Assembly: GCA_036268875.1 (NCBI GenBank)
Contig: DATATI010000032.1
Location: 1-52,277 of the forward strand
Direction: 5' to 3'
DNA from: Polyangia bacterium
GTDB lineage: Bacteria > Myxococcota_A > Polyangia > Fen-1088
Length of the DNA: 52,277 nt
The first letter of the stretch is position 1. Each line of letters starts with the position of its first letter. A program made the position numbers and the translations under genes. Shown piece after piece: positions 48,996-52,277 of the stretch. The notes under the pieces are model-generated. The model made no database searches. It worked only from the letters and a program-made list of their open reading frames with translations, and was not told the origin of the DNA.

Positions 48996-50228
48996 ATGCT
49001 GTCATCGTCGCCACGACACCTGTCCGTTCTGACTGTTCTGATAGGCATATTCTGGTGTGCGGGAGAGGCGCGCGCGCAGGGAGCTGGCTTTGCATCGCTT
49101 GCAGAGCTCCAGCCCGGTCAGCTCGTCCGGCTTGACGCGCGGACGCTGGATCAACTGGGGGCAAAAGCGAAGTTCACGCGTCAGAACCGGGTGGCTCCCG
49201 ATGCCCACGCCTCCCTCCGCAGCGAAAACACGTCTATCAAATCGGTGCCGCACTTCATGGGGAAGTTCGATTCAGGCGGACAGACCTTCCAGTACTCGAT
49301 GGTGGGTCGCCGGCCCAGCAGTGGACAGCCGGTGACGGTGCGCAACAGCATCCTCCCCATCCGGCTGCTGTTGCCGTTCCCGGACGCCAGCGGCAACCAG
49401 ATCGTGCTGGACGCCAGCACCAAGGTGGCGAACACCGTGGCCTCGCCGGTCTACCAGCGTGCGCCCTTCGCCTCGGGCAACACCCAGTTCGGCGATGCCA
49501 TGCAGCGGGCAACGTTCTGGAATCAACTCTCACCGCGAAGGGATTGGCACGTCTGGCTCGACCAACCTGAGGTGCGTCCGACCCTCGATGTCTTCGTCCC
49601 GCCCGAATCGGTCCTGGCCTTCGCGCGGCCGGACGGAAGCGCAGTGGCGCTGGTAAGCACCGCCTTTTTCGACGCAGTGTTGACCTTGGTCTTTCAGCTC
49701 GGTGACTTCGACGCCCGCGAGCTTCCCATCATCCTCACTTACAATACCTTGCTCTTCGACGGTGACCCCAGTCTTTGCTGCGCGCTGGGATTTCACAGCG
49801 CGTTTTCCAAGGGTGCGCGCGGCCGCGCCGATGCGGTCCAGACCTTCATGTTCGCCAGCTGGATAGACAGCGGCGTTTTCACCAGCCCGGCGGTGGCCGA
49901 TGTCCACTCGCTCAGCCACGAGATCGCCGAATGGCTGAACGATCCCTTCGTGGACAACTTGGTCCCCTCTTATGTCAATGGGGAGACCGGCTGCGCGCCG
50001 GTTCTGGAGACGGGTGACCAACTGGTGGGCTTCTCCCTTCCGGTCACCCTCAACGGATTTCTGTACCATCCGCAGACGCAGTCGGTGCTGCCGTACTTCA
50101 CCCGCGAGTCGCCGTCGACAGCACAGAACGGAACCTATCGCTTTCCGGAGGATCCGGCGGTGCCGAACGTCTTCTCCACCGCCTGCTCGTTGCCAACGTC
50201 GCCAGCCCCGCCCGGCGTGGTGCCCTGA
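48996..50228 (+). CDS. Exported protein with HExxE motif, possible metallopeptidase
   Basis: A 410-residue protein with a signal peptide (LSVLTVLIGIFWCAGEARA) and no recognised catalytic domain name. A histidine-rich site reads SLSHEIAEWLNDPFVDN, that is HEIAE followed by W-x-NDP. This resembles a metal-binding HExxE site, but the family is not known to me. Cys pairs near CCALG and CAPVL suggest disulfides. The start at 48996 is preceded by GGAGG six bases away. Function is unknown; a metal-dependent hydrolase is a hypothesis. Confidence 0.65.
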   Translation: MLSSSPRHLSVLTVLIGIFWCAGEARAQGAGFASLAELQPGQLVRLDARTLDQLGAKAKFTRQNRVAPDAHASLRSENTSIKSVPHFMGKFDSGGQTFQYSMVGRRPSSGQPVTVRNSILPIRLLLPFPDASGNQIVLDASTKVANTVASPVYQRAPFASGNTQFGDAMQRATFWNQLSPRRDWHVWLDQPEVRPTLDVFVPPESVLAFARPDGSAVALVSTAFFDAVLTLVFQLGDFDARELPIILTYNTLLFDGDPSLCCALGFHSAFSKGARGRADAVQTFMFASWIDSGVFTSPAVADVHSLSHEIAEWLNDPFVDNLVPSYVNGETGCAPVLETGDQLVGFSLPVTLNGFLYHPQTQSVLPYFTRESPSTAQNGTYRFPEDPAVPNVFSTACSLPTSPAPPGVVP

Positions 50229-50434
50229 ATCAACGATCCGTCCTGCCTACCGTGCGCCTGGAGGTCGAAGACAATCCCAGACGCCATCCTCGCCGCCGGC
50301 CGTGCGGTGCCGAGTTCCAACCAGCGCGTGATCGCCATGCTGGCCGCGCGCTCAGGAGGGCGGCATTCCGGATCGTCCGTGGCAACGGAACGTCGTTCGC
50401 TGACCGACACCTAACGAAATCCGTAACTAACCAG

Positions 50435-50506
50435 TAGGCGGGACAGGGATTGAACCTGCGACCCGAGCCGTGTAAAGACCCTGCTCTACCACTGAGCTAC
50501 CCGCCT
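50435..50506 (-). tRNA. tRNA-Val (anticodon UAC)
   Basis: A 72-base cloverleaf on the minus strand. The acceptor stem AGGCGGG/CCCGCCT is perfect, the D arm is GCTC-AGTGGTA-GAGC, the anticodon arm is GGGTC-TTTACAC-GGCTC with two wobble pairs, the variable loop has five bases and the T arm is GCAGG-TTCAATC-CCTGT with one wobble pair. The anticodon at positions 34-36 is TAC, which reads GUA valine codons. The 3' CCA is not encoded. Confidence 0.93.
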
Positions 50507-50839
50507 AGGGCGGCACAGGATAGCGCAGGCAAAAACTTGGGGAAGAAAACCAGCGACAGCCGAACCGCTTTTCGCGCCGAGGGTCAGCGACGTGCACAGA
50601 CCGGCGGCATCTCGGCCAGCCAGGCCCCACTTCCGCCCTGCGCGGGCCGTTCGCTCCGGCCGCTGCGCCCATCCCGGGAACCACACCCGGGGCGCGGCCG
50701 GTGTGAGAGGTCGGCCCCCCCGAACTCTCACACCGTCGCGAGCCCCATCCCGCCCATCCCCACCGAACACCACCACTGTAGCAAACGCATGTTTCGTTCT
50801 CGCTTCACCACTGCGGATGTTCTGTAAATTCGAAATGAC
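50507..50839. other. Non-coding interval with two overlapping inverted repeats
   Basis: No gene is supported here. The interval between tRNA-Val and the M16 gene contains two structures. The first, 50656-50701, has arms CCGGCC, GCGC and CCCGGG pairing with CCCGGG, GCGC and GGCCGG, with 3- and 4-base bulges on the 5' side. The second, 50699-50735, has perfect 11-base arms CGGTGTGAGAG and CTCTCACACCG around a 15-base loop. The two share three bases, so only one can form fully at a time. Promoter and leader of the M16 gene are expected here. Confidence 0.5.
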
Positions 50840-52159
50840 ATGAGCCTGTCCAACAACACCATCGCATTCGGTAAGCCACCGTACCGGGTGGGCCGCACCC
50901 TGTTGCCGAACGGGCTGCGCGTGGTCGCCGTCGAGACGCCGCACCTGCATAGCGCCACCGTCTGTCTCTACGTGCGCGCCGGCTCTCGCTACGAAGAGCG
51001 CGCGACCAACGGCCTGTCGCACTTCCTGGAGCACATGCTGTTTCGCGGCTCGGCGCTCTACCCGTCGTCGATGGCGCTCAACCGCGCGATCGAGGAGCTG
51101 GGCGGCACCCTCTACGCCGAGACCGGGCGCGACTATTCGCTGTACCAGATCGCGCTGCACCCGCGGTACATCCAGAGCGGGATGGAGATCCTGGGCGATC
51201 TCTTCGGCGCGCCCGAGTTTCGCGACATCGAGCTCGAACGCAAGATCGTCGTCGAAGAGATCCTAGAGGACCTCGACGACCGCGGGCGCAACGTCAACGT
51301 CGACGATCAGTCGCGCAAGCTGGCCTGGGGCGATCATCCGCTCGGCTATCCGATCACCGGGCCGCTCGGCAACGTGCGGCGGTTCTCGGTGGCCGACGTG
51401 CGCAAACATTTTCGGCGCTTCTACGGCGCCGCCAACATGGTGCTGACCGTGGCCGGGCCGGTGGCGGCCAAGACGGTTTACCAGCAGAGCCGCCACGCCT
51501 TCGCGCGCGTGCCGCGGGGCGCGCGGCGCAAGCCACCGCTGCCCAAGGCCGCCGGGCCGGGGCCGCGCTTCCGCACCGTGCACAACGAGTCGGCGCAGAC
51601 GCAGGTGCACGTCCTGTTTCACGCGCTGCCCGAGACCGATCCCGACTACCTGGCGATGCGGGCGCTCGTGCGCGTGCTCGACGACGGGATGTCGACCCGG
51701 CTGCACTACCAGATCTGCGATCAGAAGGGGCTGGCCTATTCGGTGGCGGGGACGCTGCACTCGTACCACGACGCCGCGCTGCTGGAGATCGACGCCGCCT
51801 GCGCGCACCCCAAGCTGGCGGCGCTGGTGACCGAGGCGCTGGGGATGCTGGGCAAGTTCCGCGACGAGCCGGTGGCGGAGGACGAGCTCGACAAGGCCAA
51901 GCGGCGCTTCGTGGCCGACATCGAGGCTTGCTACGACGATCTGGACGGCCTGTCGAGCTGGTTCGGCGGCACCGAGCTGTTCGGGCGGGCCGACACGCAG
52001 GAGAACCGGGCGCGCGCGCTGGCCCGCGTGCGGCCGAGCGACATCCAGGCCGTCGCCCGCCGGGTGTTTCGCCCCGAGAACCTATCGGTCACCGTGGTCG
52101 GCGCGCTCAGCCCGACGCAGGCCCGCAAGGTCGAGAAGATCGTCCGCGGGTTTAGGTAG
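50840..52159 (+). CDS. M16-family zinc peptidase (processing-peptidase-like)
   Basis: A 439-residue peptidase with the inverted zinc motif HFLEH (residues 61-65) followed about 74 residues later by the third ligand in IVVEEI (139-140). Both halves of the M16 alpha/beta fold are recognisable, with RFVADIEACYDDLDGLSSWF near the end. Single-chain M16B proteins with the active HxxEH motif usually pair with an inactive subunit; none is present in the window. It has no signal peptide, so the location is probably cytoplasmic. A terminator-like hairpin overlaps the stop. Confidence 0.9.
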   Translation: MSLSNNTIAFGKPPYRVGRTLLPNGLRVVAVETPHLHSATVCLYVRAGSRYEERATNGLSHFLEHMLFRGSALYPSSMALNRAIEELGGTLYAETGRDYSLYQIALHPRYIQSGMEILGDLFGAPEFRDIELERKIVVEEILEDLDDRGRNVNVDDQSRKLAWGDHPLGYPITGPLGNVRRFSVADVRKHFRRFYGAANMVLTVAGPVAAKTVYQQSRHAFARVPRGARRKPPLPKAAGPGPRFRTVHNESAQTQVHVLFHALPETDPDYLAMRALVRVLDDGMSTRLHYQICDQKGLAYSVAGTLHSYHDAALLEIDAACAHPKLAALVTEALGMLGKFRDEPVAEDELDKAKRRFVADIEACYDDLDGLSSWFGGTELFGRADTQENRARALARVRPSDIQAVARRVFRPENLSVTVVGALSPTQARKVEKIVRGFR

Positions 52160-52184
52160 CTCGCCGGGCAAAGCCCGTCGAGCT
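52158..52184 (+). terminator. Hairpin at the end of the M16 gene
   Basis: AGCTCG (52158-52163) pairs with CGAGCT (52179-52184) and CGGGC (52165-52169) pairs with GCCCG (52173-52177) around AAA, with one C-T mismatch. The stem begins inside the TAG stop codon. It is followed by TCCACT, so a T-tract is absent. Probable transcript end or terminator without a U run. Confidence 0.5.
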
Positions 52185-52277
52185 TCCACTAAAACGATTT
52201 CAAGTCGGTCGGTACAGGCGGCGCGCCGTATTCGCGCGTCCGGCGAGCGCATCGTGCGGGACGCAGCGGTGACTCAA

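Noticed and set aside
50450-50827. 125-codon plus-strand open frame across tRNA-Val
   Set aside because: It begins inside the tRNA gene and has no protein-like features.
1-52277. CRISPR arrays, rRNA genes and biosynthetic megasynthase genes
   Set aside because: No regularly spaced direct repeats, rRNA-like blocks or PKS/NRPS motifs were seen on either strand.

Overview
The window is a GC-rich bacterial chromosome segment, most likely from a Myxococcota (Polyangia-like) or related soil bacterium. Pointers are two paired DUF1592/DUF1552 modules, many secreted lipoproteins with Gly/Ser/Asn-rich linkers after the lipobox, frequent GTG/TTG starts, an ADOP-type ABC efflux operon with its own NtrC-type two-component pair, and a DHCR24-like flavin oxidase. 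No taxonomic marker gene is present, so the assignment is an inference. One tRNA gene, tRNA-Val(UAC), is present.

Layout. 1-3460: a variable edge holding the 5' end of an IS110-type transposase, a stop-interrupted HicB antitoxin remnant, an unusually AT-rich GT-C glycosyltransferase gene and a decayed second glycosyltransferase. 3458-12224: a tight six-gene operon (TolC-like channel, HlyD-like adaptor, ABC ATPase, ABC permease, sigma54-type response regulator, histidine kinase), mostly with ATGA start/stop overlaps. 12241-14570: VOC protein, secreted CE1-like esterase lipoprotein and an AAC(3)-I-like acetyltransferase. 14780-17831: first DUF1592-DUF1552 pair. 17982-21281: small lipoproteins, a YCII protein, a discoidin-domain lipoprotein, small basic proteins and a TPR protein. 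21549-26304: general-stress protein, site-2 protease, FAD monooxygenase and M13 metallopeptidase on the plus strand. 26347-29089: coiled-coil lipoprotein, then a STAS protein upstream of a ClC-CBS channel. 29284-32176: a TRAP transporter operon in the order P-M-Q with a hairpin after dctP. 32367-39182: DUF6600 protein, an ion-transporter-superfamily antiporter, small Cys-rich and membrane proteins, a trypsin-like protease and a DHCR24-like FAD oxidase. 39317-44448: a cluster of stress-type families (DUF2934, a 48-residue membrane peptide, CBS pair, DUF3175, phosphoribosyltransferase-erythromycin esterase fusion, DUF6496, CheB-like methylesterase). 44620-48302: a CX3C-repeat lipoprotein and the second DUF1592-DUF1552 pair, next to a broken cytochrome c gene. 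48996-52184: a secreted HExxE protein, tRNA-Val, a non-coding stretch with strong inverted repeats, and an M16 peptidase.

How the parts work together. The best-resolved system is the 3458-12224 operon: an envelope-spanning efflux machine whose last two genes can sense and control its expression. The TRAP operon is a solute importer. The 39317-44448 cluster looks like a stress or persistence neighbourhood. The DUF1592/DUF1552 pairs, present twice, are the clearest candidate for an undescribed exported system: a lipoprotein with a CXXCH motif and a Tat-exported partner, translationally coupled in the second copy.

All assignments come from reading motifs and gene order by eye. No database search was run.
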